From positions 1-16,385 of the forward strand of contig JAJUJY010000097.1 in the NCBI GenBank assembly GCA_029265085.1: a stretch of 16,385 nucleotides of DNA, given 5' to 3'. Under the pieces are notes generated by a model, which had not been told where the DNA came from, ran no database searches, and was given only the letters and a program-made list of their open reading frames with translations. Positions 1 to 6,282 of this stretch are shown here, piece after piece. Every line of letters starts with the position of its first letter. Within the stretch, counting starts at the first letter, position 1. Made by a program: the position numbers and the translations under genes. The DNA is from Chloroflexota bacterium. Lineage in GTDB: Bacteria; Chloroflexota; Anaerolineae; Anaerolineales; Anaerolineaceae.

Positions 1-168
1 GACGGTGGTGGCCACCATGCGGCGCGGGTCCACCAGCTCGCGGCGGGCGTATTCGTGTCCGCGCTTGCAGCCGGGGCGAATTTGCACAATGGATTCGCCC
101 TCGCGGGTGATCTCTAAGGAGCAGCCTTTGGGGCAGGTGATGCACAGTAAATTAATCTTCTCAGTCAC
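1..168 (-). CDS. DUF1667 protein, third component of a GlpA-type dehydrogenase (partial)
   Basis: The first 56 codons of a gene that leaves the window on the left. The start is GTG at 168-166, chosen because the sequence just upstream reads GGAGGT with a 4-base gap to GTG, an excellent ribosome binding site. It overlaps the stop of the preceding gene. The visible protein has an N-terminal CxxCPKGC cluster (residues 9-15) and a further Cys in RPGCKRG (about residue 34). This is the cysteine pattern of DUF1667 proteins, small putative metal- or Fe-S-binding partners encoded with GlpA-like and FAD/NAD oxidoreductases in glycerol operons of anaerobes such as Thermotoga. The metal-binding role is inferred from the family. 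The C-terminal half is not visible. Confidence 0.85.
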   Translation of the reverse strand, partial: MTEKINLLCITCPKGCSLEITREGESIVQIRPGCKRGHEYARRELVDPRRMVATTV

Positions 169-177
169 AGCTACCTC

Positions 178-1452
178 CTACCGTTTCACAATTGCGATGG
201 TCAAATCCTCGGCGGTCTGGACCTCGTCGTACGCCTGGCTGGGGATTTCCGCGGTGATGATCTCGCCGGGGCGGGCATACAGTTCAGACTTGCGGGCGAT
301 CAGGTTGCCGCGGTGGCGCACTTCCACCCAGACCGGGCTTTCAATCGGCTGGCGCACGCGCAGTTGGATCTGCACATCGGAATCGGCCAGGCTTTCGCGG
401 TCGAGGGTTTGCGGCACCACGTAGCGCACGTTCTCGCCGGGCACCAGCGGCACGCGGCGGTTTTCACGGCGGCGTTCCTGGATGGCAAAGCGGGCGGCGC
501 TTTCTCCGGCCTGTTTGCCTGCCAGCGAAACCCAGTCCACCAGGTCATACACATGCACCACGTTGCCGGCAGCAAAGATACCGCGCACGTTGGTTTCGTA
601 ATGATCGTCCACAAATGGGCCGCCGGTAATCGGGTCGATGATCACACCGGCTTTTTTGGAAAGTTCGTTTTCCGGGATCAAACCGACCGAGAGCAGCAGC
701 GCATCGCAGGGAATGACCTTCTCTGTGCCGGGGATGGGCGTCCAGCGCTCGTCCACCTGCACCGATTCGATGGCCTCCACGCGCTTGTTGCCGATGATGC
801 GGTTGACGGTGTGGCTGACGTGCAGGGGAATGTCAAAGTCGAGCAGGCACTGCACGTAATTGCGGGTCAGGCCGGTCAGGAAGGGCATCACTTCCAGCAC
901 CCCTTCCACTTTTGCGCCTTCCAGGGTCAGGCGGCGGGCCATAATCATGCCGATATCGCCGGAGCCGAGGATGGCAAACTGCTTGCCGGGCATGTAGCCT
1001 TCCATGTTGACCCAGCGCTGCGCGGTTCCGGCGGTATATACACCGGCCGGGCGGGGACCGGGCAGGCGCACCTGGGCGCGGGTGCGTTCGCGGCAGCCCA
1101 TTGAAAGGACGATGGCGCGCGCGGTGATATCCACAAAGTTGCCGCCAGCGCCGGTGGCGAAGATGCGCCGCTGCGGGGTGATATCCAGCACCATCGTGTT
1201 GGTCATCACTTCCACGCCTTCGGCGAGGGCTTCATTAATAAACCGCTGGGCGTAGGCGGGGCCGGGCAGGTCCTCTTTGAAGGTTTCCAGCCCAAAGCCG
1301 TTGTGGATGCACTGCTGTAAAATGCCGCCCAATTCCTGGTCGCGTTCGATCACCAGCACATCATCTGCACCGGCGCGGCGGGCAGCAATGGCAGCCGCCA
1401 ATCCGCCGGGGCCAGCCCCAATGATCACAACGTCATAGCGTTCCTTAATCAT
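178..1452 (-). CDS. FAD/NAD(P)-dependent oxidoreductase, second subunit of G3P dehydrogenase operon
   Basis: A 424-residue pyridine nucleotide-disulfide-type flavoprotein. An FAD-binding Rossmann motif GAGPGG lies at residues 12-17, a second dinucleotide-binding motif GSGDIG at 163-168, and the C-terminal flavin motif GIFAAGN at 291-297. The GCRERTR signature at 119-125 is typical of the class encoded beside GlpA-like dehydrogenases. It has no CxxxxC redox pair, so it is not a thioredoxin reductase. It probably moves electrons between the GlpA-like flavoprotein and NAD(P) or another acceptor. The start codon overlaps the end of the upstream gene by 8 bases (ATGATTAA), so translation is probably coupled. 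The stop sits in the ribosome binding site of the DUF1667 gene. Function is inferred from family and operon context; the physiological electron acceptor cannot be read from sequence. Confidence 0.9.
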   Translation of the reverse strand: MIKERYDVVIIGAGPGGLAAAIAARRAGADDVLVIERDQELGGILQQCIHNGFGLETFKEDLPGPAYAQRFINEALAEGVEVMTNTMVLDITPQRRIFATGAGGNFVDITARAIVLSMGCRERTRAQVRLPGPRPAGVYTAGTAQRWVNMEGYMPGKQFAILGSGDIGMIMARRLTLEGAKVEGVLEVMPFLTGLTRNYVQCLLDFDIPLHVSHTVNRIIGNKRVEAIESVQVDERWTPIPGTEKVIPCDALLLSVGLIPENELSKKAGVIIDPITGGPFVDDHYETNVRGIFAAGNVVHVYDLVDWVSLAGKQAGESAARFAIQERRRENRRVPLVPGENVRYVVPQTLDRESLADSDVQIQLRVRQPIESPVWVEVRHRGNLIARKSELYARPGEIITAEIPSQAYDEVQTAEDLTIAIVKR

Positions 1453-2935
1453 GGCTCACCTCCACGGCTTTGGTATGCCGCACCAGAAATTCAGAACCGG
1501 GGCCTTTCTTGGTGACGGCCTCTTGCGGCAGGCCCAATTCACGGGCAAGAATATCGACTACCCGGGGCAGGTCAAAGGAGCCTAAGCAGCGGCCGGTACC
1601 CAGCCAGGTGCGCCGTTTGATCGCATCGTAATTGGTGGCGGGGATGGGGGCGTTGATTTCGGCGACAATTTCGCCTTCGGTGACCAGTTCGCAGCGGCAG
1701 ATGATTTTGCCGTAGCGCGGATCAGCCTGGATCAGTTTGATCTGGTCTTCACGGGTCAGTTTGCGGAAGTGCGGCCGCGGCGGGCGGATGGGGTTCCAGT
1801 CGTGTTTTTCGGCCAGGCGCTCACCGGCATCCTGGATCAATTCCACCACGCGCTGGGCAATGGCCGGAGCGGAGGTCAGGCCGGGGGATTCAATCCCGCC
1901 CAGGTTGACCAGTCCGCGCGGGCTGGTGGGGGTTTCGATGATGAAGTCATGGGCATCATTCACGCCCGGCTTGAGGCTGGGGGCGTTACCGCAGGCGCGC
2001 AGACCGGCAAATACGGCGATGGTGTGGGCGGGTTTCAGGCTGGGGATCAGCTTGCGCGCGCCGTCCCAGATCTGCTGCATACCGCCGGGGGTTACGGCGT
2101 GGTCGTCTTTGTCGCCAATAAATTCGGAGTTTGGCCCAACCAGCGCGTTGCCGTGGGTGGTGGCCGTCACCAGGATGCCCTTGCCCTTTTCTGAGGGGAC
2201 GGGGAAGAGCACGTTATTGATCTGAATTTCACCGCGGTCGAGTACGGCATACTCACCGCGCCGGGGGGTGATCTTAAATTCGGGGCGCAGGCCGGCTTTG
2301 TGCATGACTTCGTCGGCAAAGAGGCCGGCCGCATTGACTACCCAGCGGCAGCCGAACAGTCCGCGGTTGGTGCGGATGCCCACGATGCGCCCAGATTCGA
2401 TGATGAAGTCTTCAAAGCAGGTGTCCAGCAGCACGTCCACCCCGTTTTGCACTGCGTTTTCGGCAGCGGCCACAGTGGCCATGAAGGGATCGCAAATACC
2501 GCCGGTGGGCGCCCAGAGTGCCCCGGTTACGGCGGGGTTAATGTTTGGTTCGCGGGCGCGCATTTCATCCGCAGAGATGATGTGCATACCCGGCACACCG
2601 TTGCGGCGGCCCTGTTCCAGCAAGCGGTCCAGCTCGCGCAGTTCTTCCGGTGTGACAGCGACAACATAATCGCCGCGGCGGTCAAATTCAAAGCCCAGTT
2701 CGCCGGAGAGTGCGTCCCACATGGGATTGCCGAGCACATTCATTTCTGCTTTCAGCGTGCCGGGTTTGGGGTCATATCCGGCGTGGACAATGGCGGAATT
2801 GGCGGAAGTTGCCCCCGTACCGATATCGGATTCCCGGTCAATCAGCAGGATGCGCAGCTGGTAACGGGACAGAAACCTGGCCGTCATACTGCCGACAATG
2901 CCTGCTCCAATAATAATCACATCGTAATCTTTCAT
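1445..2935 (-). CDS. glpA: GlpA-like FAD-dependent glycerol-3-phosphate dehydrogenase with BFD-like domain
   Basis: A 496-residue protein with two domains. The N-terminal DAO-type FAD domain has GAGIVG at residues 10-15 and the substrate-side stretch containing NSAIVHAGYD. The C-terminal domain (about 400-490) is BFD-like, of the type that binds [2Fe-2S]. The likely reaction is oxidation of glycerol-3-phosphate to dihydroxyacetone phosphate. The ATG at 2935 is preferred over in-frame starts up to 3073. It has AGGA eight bases upstream, and translation upstream of it gives residues without family character that also cover the promoter. Oddity: the domain keeps Cys413, Cys415 and Cys450, but the position expected for the fourth Cys is Asp455 (codon GAC at 1573-1571). 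First gene of a three-gene operon divergent from the SorC-type regulator. A related sn-glycerol or 2-hydroxyacid substrate is possible. Confidence 0.88.
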   Translation of the reverse strand: MKDYDVIIIGAGIVGSMTARFLSRYQLRILLIDRESDIGTGATSANSAIVHAGYDPKPGTLKAEMNVLGNPMWDALSGELGFEFDRRGDYVVAVTPEELRELDRLLEQGRRNGVPGMHIISADEMRAREPNINPAVTGALWAPTGGICDPFMATVAAAENAVQNGVDVLLDTCFEDFIIESGRIVGIRTNRGLFGCRWVVNAAGLFADEVMHKAGLRPEFKITPRRGEYAVLDRGEIQINNVLFPVPSEKGKGILVTATTHGNALVGPNSEFIGDKDDHAVTPGGMQQIWDGARKLIPSLKPAHTIAVFAGLRACGNAPSLKPGVNDAHDFIIETPTSPRGLVNLGGIESPGLTSAPAIAQRVVELIQDAGERLAEKHDWNPIRPPRPHFRKLTREDQIKLIQADPRYGKIICRCELVTEGEIVAEINAPIPATNYDAIKRRTWLGTGRCLGSFDLPRVVDILARELGLPQEAVTKKGPGSEFLVRHTKAVEVSHD

Positions 2936-2977
2936 AGGGATGTTCCTGGTGGCAAAAAGAGGATAGATGTCAAATCC

Positions 2978-3005
2978 ATTATAGATGATTTTGCACGAAC
3001 GTGAA
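2978..3005 (-). promoter_or_regulatory. Candidate sigma-70-type promoter for the glp-like operon
   Basis: On the minus strand a perfect -10 box TATAAT (2983-2978) is preceded by TTCACG (3005-3000) with a 16-base spacer. Predicted transcription would start about 35 bases before the ATG at 2935. The -35 box lies inside a CACG-AA-CGTG palindrome, consistent with repression by the divergent regulator. Confidence 0.6.
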
Positions 3006-3027
3006 TAAAGGTTGCACGTTGTTGCAG
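2991..3027. promoter_or_regulatory. Operator-like repeat pair between divergent glp operon and SorC regulator
   Basis: TTGCACG occurs at 2991-2997 and again at 3012-3018, exactly 21 bases apart, or about two helical turns. The first copy continues into the palindrome CACGAACGTG (2994-3003). The second continues into TTGTTGCA. The first copy lies beside and partly over the -35 box of the minus-strand promoter, and the second overlaps the likely -35 of the regulator promoter. This is the arrangement expected for one regulator controlling both directions. Binding is inferred. Confidence 0.5.
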
Positions 3028-3040
3028 ATGAGGGTAGAAT
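3012..3040 (+). promoter_or_regulatory. Candidate promoter for the SorC-family regulator
   Basis: TTGCAC (3012-3017), a 17-base spacer, and TAGAAT (3035-3040, five of six to TATAAT). The -35 element is weak, as is common where a regulator assists or represses. The leader to the GTG at 3109 would be about 60 bases and contains the 3067-3082 palindrome. Confidence 0.4.
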
Positions 3041-3066
3041 TTTTTGAAAATTATCCCCCATTCCAT

Positions 3067-3082
3067 GCTGCATTTGTGCAGC
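3067..3082. repeat. Perfect inverted repeat in the regulator leader
   Basis: GCTGCA (3067-3072) and TGCAGC (3077-3082) flank TTTG. It lies 26 bases before the regulator start and shares the TGCA core with the upstream operator-like repeats. It may be an additional operator for autoregulation or a small mRNA hairpin. Confidence 0.45.
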
Positions 3083-3108
3083 GAGAAAAGGGCTGTTGGA
3101 GGTTTGCC

Positions 3109-4074
3109 GTGAGCGATTCGGACCGTTACGATGATGCCATCCGGGTGGCGAAGATGTATTACTACCATGATATGACCACCCAGGAAATTGCCCAGGAGAT
3201 CAATGTTTCGCGTTCCACTGTCTCGCGGCTGCTGAGTTTTGCCAAGCGCGAGGGCCTGGTGGATATTCACATTCACGATCCCAAGGAGCACCCGCACCAG
3301 CTGGAAATTCGCATCCAGCAGGAATTTGGTTTGCTGCGCGCGCATGTAGTGCCGATGACCGAGGCGATTAACGAGGTGGACCGGCTGGAACGCGTGGCGC
3401 AGTATGCCGCCAGCTACTTAAACACGCTGTTTAGCTCGAATATGATCCTGGGGGTGGCCTGGGGCACGACCACCAGCGCCATCTCGCGCTACCTGCATCC
3501 CAAGGCTACCTACCGCTCGCAGGTGGTGCAGCTCAACGGATCGGGTAATGTGCAGACGATGGGGATCGAGTATGCCAGTGAGATCATTATGCGTTTTGCG
3601 CAGAACTTCCAGTCCAGCCCGCAGCTCTTTCCGGTACCGGCCTTTTTTGACCGGGCGGCTACCCGCCGGGCAATGTGGGAGGAGGGCAGCATCAAGCGCA
3701 TCCTGGATTTGCAGTCGCAGGCGGATATTTTGCTGCACAGCATCGGTGCGGTGGACGGCGGTATTCCCAGCAAGGTGCACAGTGGTGAATATCTCAAACA
3801 GCGCGATTATACCGAGTTGAAGGCTGCCAATGTGGTGGGCGATATTGCCACCATTTTTTACCGTGCGGATGGGACGTTTCACGGAATTCCGCTCAACGAA
3901 CGCGCCAGCGGTCCTAACCTGGAGTTGTTTCAAAAGAAGCACGGCGTGTGCGTCATTTGCGGCAAGGCCAAGCTGAAAGGGCTGCAAGGCGCATTGAACG
4001 GCAAATGGATCAAGGATTTGATTATTGACGAGCCGACCGCTCGTAAGTTTGTCGAAGAGACGCTGCTGCCGTAG
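3109..4074 (+). CDS. SorC/DeoR-type sugar-binding transcriptional regulator
   Basis: A 321-residue regulator. The GTG at 3109 is chosen because GGAGG at 3098-3102 sits six bases upstream and the protein then begins directly before the DNA-binding domain; the longer open frame from 3001 adds 36 residues without family character. Residues about 22-46 form a helix-turn-helix (MTTQEIAQEI then SRSTVSRLL). The rest is the SorC-type effector domain that binds phosphorylated sugars, with GVAWGTTTSA, the SIGAVDGG and VVGDIATIF segments, and the usual C-terminal GALNGKWIKDLIID stretch. It is divergent from the GlpA-like operon and is most likely its regulator. The effector may be glycerol-3-phosphate, dihydroxyacetone phosphate or another sugar phosphate. 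The effector is inference; the family is secure. Confidence 0.92.
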   Translation: MSDSDRYDDAIRVAKMYYYHDMTTQEIAQEINVSRSTVSRLLSFAKREGLVDIHIHDPKEHPHQLEIRIQQEFGLLRAHVVPMTEAINEVDRLERVAQYAASYLNTLFSSNMILGVAWGTTTSAISRYLHPKATYRSQVVQLNGSGNVQTMGIEYASEIIMRFAQNFQSSPQLFPVPAFFDRAATRRAMWEEGSIKRILDLQSQADILLHSIGAVDGGIPSKVHSGEYLKQRDYTELKAANVVGDIATIFYRADGTFHGIPLNERASGPNLELFQKKHGVCVICGKAKLKGLQGALNGKWIKDLIIDEPTARKFVEETLLP

Positions 4075-4079
4075 GAGGC

Positions 4080-4105
4080 CCCTCCGGCAGGGCGGGGTAA
4101 TTAAG
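4080..4105. repeat. GC-rich repeat copy C, short form, downstream edge of the DUF559 cassette
   Basis: A CCCCTCC...GGCGGGG imperfect hairpin, followed by GGCAGGGCGGGGTAATTAAG (4086-4105). The latter matches 4674-4693 in copy B at 17 of 20 positions in the same orientation. It lacks the AAATTC palindrome of copies A and B. The stop codon of the DUF559 gene (TAA, 4103-4101) lies in its AATTA tail. Confidence 0.7.
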
Positions 4106-4454
4106 TCTCGACTGCCTGATAAATCACTTCTAGCACTTGATTCAATTGGTGCGTCATCTCATGATTCCAGAAGCGTAACACACGGTAGCCGCGTTCGACT
4201 AGATATGCAGTGCGCTGCGTGTCGTAATCAACAGCTTCCAGATGTTGACTGCCGTCCAGTTCAATGATTAATTTTTGGCTGGGGGCACAAAAATCAACGA
4301 TGTATGGCCCGATGGCATGCTGCCGCCGGAATCCCACCCCGCAGATTTGATGATTTCGCAGCTTTGACCACAGCAGGGCTTCAGCAGGAGTGAGTTCTTT
4401 ACGCAATTCATTAGCCCGATGTATGGTTTTGGGTTGTGATCGTTTTTGCCGCAT
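4101..4454 (-). CDS. DUF559 family (Vsr-like fold) endonuclease domain protein
   Basis: A 117-residue protein of the DUF559 family, single-domain relatives of the very-short-patch-repair endonuclease fold. Visible features in order: an N-terminal RANELRKELTPAEALLW helix, then FRRQHAIGPYIVDF with Asp54, then IELDGSQH with Glu65 and Asp67 (the PD-(D/E)xK-type acidic cluster) and His71. The C-terminal part has Arg81 and RVLRFWN. The set looks intact. The ATG at 4454 is preferred over 4490 because residues before it would be translated repeat. AGGGGA upstream, derived from repeat copy A, could act as ribosome binding site. The gene is bracketed by related GC-rich repeats, which suggests it travels as, or with, a repeat cassette. 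The cellular role of DUF559 proteins is not established and catalysis is inferred. Confidence 0.85.
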   Translation of the reverse strand: MRQKRSQPKTIHRANELRKELTPAEALLWSKLRNHQICGVGFRRQHAIGPYIVDFCAPSQKLIIELDGSQHLEAVDYDTQRTAYLVERGYRVLRFWNHEMTHQLNQVLEVIYQAVET

Positions 4455-4467
4455 TTGAAAATCCCCT

Positions 4468-4519
4468 GGCCCCTCCCTAACCCTCCCCAAATTCTGCGAA
4501 TTTGGAGAGGGAATTAGGA
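4468..4519. repeat. GC-rich palindromic repeat copy A, upstream edge of the DUF559 cassette
   Basis: CCCTCCCCAAATTC (4481-4494), loop TGC, then GAATTTGGAGAGGG (4498-4511): 14-base arms with one mismatch. It is preceded by GGCCCCTCCCTAA and followed by the tail AATTAGGA (4512-4519), both shared with copy B in the same orientation. The hairpin has no poly-T run, so it is not a typical intrinsic terminator. Confidence 0.85.
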
Positions 4520-4634
4520 TACGCCTGTTTTTTGGATTAATGCTTCAAAACATTGCCGTTTGGTGATGAAATAAACGTGATGAAGGATGGAAATACATAT
4601 TAAATTGATTATGAAGAACTGAAAGCGCCTGGAA

Positions 4635-4694
4635 GCCTCCCCAACCCTCCCTAAATTCGCAGAATTTGGGGAGGGCAGGGTGGGGCAATTAGGA
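4635..4694. repeat. GC-rich palindromic repeat copy B, abutting the vanZ-like gene
   Basis: CCCTCCCTAAATTC (4645-4658), loop GCA, GAATTTGGGGAGGG (4662-4675), with one T:G mismatch. The left flank is GCCTCCCCAA. The right flank GGCAGGGTGGGGCAATTAGG (4674-4693) is shared with copy C, and the AATTAGGA tail with copy A. The loop is the reverse complement of that in copy A although the flanks are in the same orientation, so the palindrome may have flipped. Its tail contains the stop codon of the vanZ-like gene. Between copies A and B (4520-4634) no gene is seen. Confidence 0.85.
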
Positions 4695-5291
4695 ATCATT
4701 AACTTTGGCTTGGTTAACAATCTCAAACACAACTTTCAAGATTCCTTTTCTCAGGAAATCGAAATGAGCAACTGCCTTGAGATATATCCAGGCGAAAATT
4801 CTAAAGATGCCATATCCAGCACAGACTCCAAGGCCGTTTAAAATTGCGTCGTTGATATCCACAGCGCGGAAACTACTTTTAAAGATCAAGGAAATTGCCA
4901 ATTGTACAGCCTCGAATCCTATACCACCCCCTATTGCCAACCAGCCGATTTTTTGGGGCTTGAGGTATACCAAGAAATTGATTCCAAAACCCAATGGAAC
5001 AGTAAGCAAAATATTTTCTATAGCGCCCCGAATGCAAGAATCCGGAACATGGCAAGTGCCAAAATAAAACGGCATGAAATTAATACTGGGAATAAAAACA
5101 TCGCTGGGGATATTCAGGTTGATTGCAAAAGGAAAAATCACGGTTTGGATGGCTGCTAACAGGTAGATACCAAAGAGCGCGGTAAATAGCAGCTTTGAAA
5201 TACTGCGCTTTTGCTGCCATTGCATGAGCAAGAAAAGACCCAGGATGACAATGCAGGCCAGTAAATGATGCTGGTTGAAGTGAATTAACAT
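4689..5291 (-). CDS. VanZ-like family membrane protein
   Basis: A 200-residue multi-pass membrane protein. Hydrophobic segments lie at about 9-25, 34-56, 91-110, 115-137 and 150-172. VanZ-family landmarks are present: Asn93 with PLG at 99-101, then Glu127 and Gln130 in GIGFEAVQ, then Arg142, Asp145, Asp148 and the NGLG at 152-155. VanZ confers low-level teicoplanin resistance in enterococci; most homologues have no known role, so an envelope function is all that can be claimed. No strong ribosome binding site precedes the ATG. It follows the sdpI-like gene by 47 bases on the same strand and is probably co-transcribed. Oddity: the last codon and the stop (TCC TAA) lie in repeat copy B, so the native C-terminus may have been altered by the repeat. 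Confidence 0.85.
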   Translation of the reverse strand: MLIHFNQHHLLACIVILGLFLLMQWQQKRSISKLLFTALFGIYLLAAIQTVIFPFAINLNIPSDVFIPSINFMPFYFGTCHVPDSCIRGAIENILLTVPLGFGINFLVYLKPQKIGWLAIGGGIGFEAVQLAISLIFKSSFRAVDINDAILNGLGVCAGYGIFRIFAWIYLKAVAHFDFLRKGILKVVFEIVNQAKVNDS

Positions 5292-5338
5292 AGCTGAATG
5301 CTTATTTTTTTATTTCCGGCGAAGAGGGAACAACCCTT

Positions 5339-5689
5339 CTATAACTTCCTTAAATACCAAAAACTTGCCCCCACCATCACAAAGATTCCGGCAAACACAA
5401 CGCCAGTCACCAGAGATGAATATAGATTCACATCCGCGCGAATAGCCGGGACAAAAAACAATACGATAGACGCAAAGGTGACCACCAGCCCCCACATAAG
5501 CAATAACTTTCCTGTGAAAGCATTGGCCGCATACCAGGTTCGCTCATCGCGCATTGTTTTGGGCGTGCGGAAGCCGTACCAGCCATTCAGCTTGACTTTG
5601 CGCAGGATCAGCGGCACGGCCAACCCAGTCGATAGCAATCCGGCTATGCTGTAAAGCAGCATCAACTCGAACGTAGGAGCTTGAATCAT
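5339..5689 (-). CDS. SdpI family membrane protein
   Basis: A 116-residue protein with the SdpI signature YGFRTPKT (38-45), Trp52, AN at 55-56 and Gly60, placed between membrane helices at about 8-30, 61-82 and 91-112. In Bacillus subtilis SdpI gives immunity to the SdpC killing peptide and works with an ArsR-type repressor. Neither a toxin nor a repressor gene is visible here, so the immunity role cannot be assumed. The ATG at 5689 is supported by GAGGGA about six bases upstream. It is the first gene of a likely two-gene unit with the vanZ-like gene and is divergent from ssb. Confidence 0.9.
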   Translation of the reverse strand: MIQAPTFELMLLYSIAGLLSTGLAVPLILRKVKLNGWYGFRTPKTMRDERTWYAANAFTGKLLLMWGLVVTFASIVLFFVPAIRADVNLYSSLVTGVVFAGIFVMVGASFWYLRKL

Positions 5690-5794
5690 CGGATTCCCTC
5701 TTCTTTCTTAGAATCGATTATACGGGCAGTTCTTCATGGTTGGAAAGGCCCGGCGTATTTTTCCATTCCCCAATCCGCAGCCGATCTTTGAATC
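5683..5794. other. Cluster of four GANTC sites in the sdpI/ssb divergent region
   Basis: GAATC or GATTC occurs at 5683, 5692, 5711 and 5790. About 0.4 sites would be expected in 112 random bases. One overlaps the sdpI start codon and one is immediately beside the -10 box at 5717-5722. This matters because the methyltransferase at the right edge resembles CcrM, whose target is GANTC. Confidence 0.4.
5717..5746 (-). promoter_or_regulatory. Candidate promoter for the sdpI-vanZ-like unit
   Basis: A perfect TATAAT on the minus strand (5722-5717), with TTTCCA (5746-5741, four of six to consensus) 18 bases upstream. The leader to the ATG at 5689 would be about 20 bases and contains the ribosome binding site. 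Confidence 0.45.
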
Positions 5795-5850
5795 TCGTGT
5801 ACAATTATAAAAAGTATGTTTTTTATCTTGTATGACCACGAGGAGACCGT

Positions 5851-6267
5851 ATGTTCCATACCATCATCATCGCAGGTAACGTGGGCCGCGACCCCGAAAT
5901 GCGTTACACCCCGAACGGCCAGGCAGTGACCAGTTTTTCTGTAGCATCCAGCCGCCAGTACACTGCCTCGAACGGACAAAAAGTGAAAGAAACCATCTGG
6001 TTCCGGGTATCGGCCTGGGGTAAACTGGCCGAGACCTGCAACAATTATCTCCGCAAGGGCAGCAAAGTGTTAATTGAAGGCACCCTGCGGCCGGATCCCT
6101 CTTCCGGCGGTCCGCGCATCTGGAATCGCCAGGACGGCACCCCCAGCGCTTCATTTGAAGTGACGGCTTCTACCGTGCGCTTCCTTTCCAGCCGCGGCGA
6201 AGGTGAAGGCGAGATGACGGAAATGGAAGGCGGTGAAGCCGACCTGGGTGACGATATCCCGTTCTAA
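5851..6267 (+). CDS. ssb: Single-stranded DNA-binding protein
   Basis: A 138-residue SSB. The OB fold covers residues 1-112 (HTIIIAGNVGRDPEMRYTP at the start, then TIWFRVSAWGKLAE and RKGSKVLIEGTL). A short acidic linker follows and the conserved C-terminal tip is DDIPF, which recruits replication and repair partners in other bacteria. A ribosome binding site GAGGAGA precedes the ATG by five bases. The linker is shorter than in E. coli SSB. It is the first gene of a five-gene plus-strand cluster with DUF3467, translin and the two Cas4-like halves. Whether this is the main replicative SSB or an accessory copy cannot be told from this window; the location away from rpsF/rpsR, the usual ssb neighbours, leaves the accessory option open. 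Confidence 0.95.
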   Translation: MFHTIIIAGNVGRDPEMRYTPNGQAVTSFSVASSRQYTASNGQKVKETIWFRVSAWGKLAETCNNYLRKGSKVLIEGTLRPDPSSGGPRIWNRQDGTPSASFEVTASTVRFLSSRGEGEGEMTEMEGGEADLGDDIPF

Positions 6268-6282
6268 ACCGGGAATGTACCC

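Noticed and set aside
313..1104. Long plus-strand open frame opposite the FAD/NAD oxidoreductase
   Set aside because: It is an antisense shadow of a well-supported gene, His/Ala-rich with no domain, caused by codon bias in GC-rich sequence.
2936..3073. A 46-residue N-terminal extension of the GlpA-like protein
   Set aside because: It would be translated through the TATAAT promoter box and operator-like repeats. The ATG at 2935 begins directly at the FAD motif.
3001..3108. A longer N-terminus for the SorC-type regulator starting at 3001
   Set aside because: The added 36 residues have no family character and cover the likely promoter, whereas GTG at 3109 has a strong GGAGG site at proper spacing.
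4481..4511. Repeat copy A as an intrinsic terminator
   Set aside because: The hairpin is strong but no T tract follows on either strand, and near-identical copies nearby mark it as a dispersed repeat.
4514..4732. A 72-codon minus-strand open frame between repeat copies A and B
   Set aside because: It is made largely of translated repeat sequence, overlaps the vanZ-like gene in another frame and has no ribosome binding site or recognisable domain.
5339..5689. SdpI as part of a toxin-immunity operon
   Set aside because: No SdpC-like toxin, SdpA/SdpB maturation gene or SdpR repressor is visible, and SdpI-family proteins are often found without them.
5788..5811. A sigma-70 promoter for ssb at TTTGAA / TATAAA
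   Set aside because: Spacing between the boxes is wrong (TTTGAA at 5788 and TATAAA at 5806 are only 12 bases apart). A promoter must exist here but I cannot place it with confidence.
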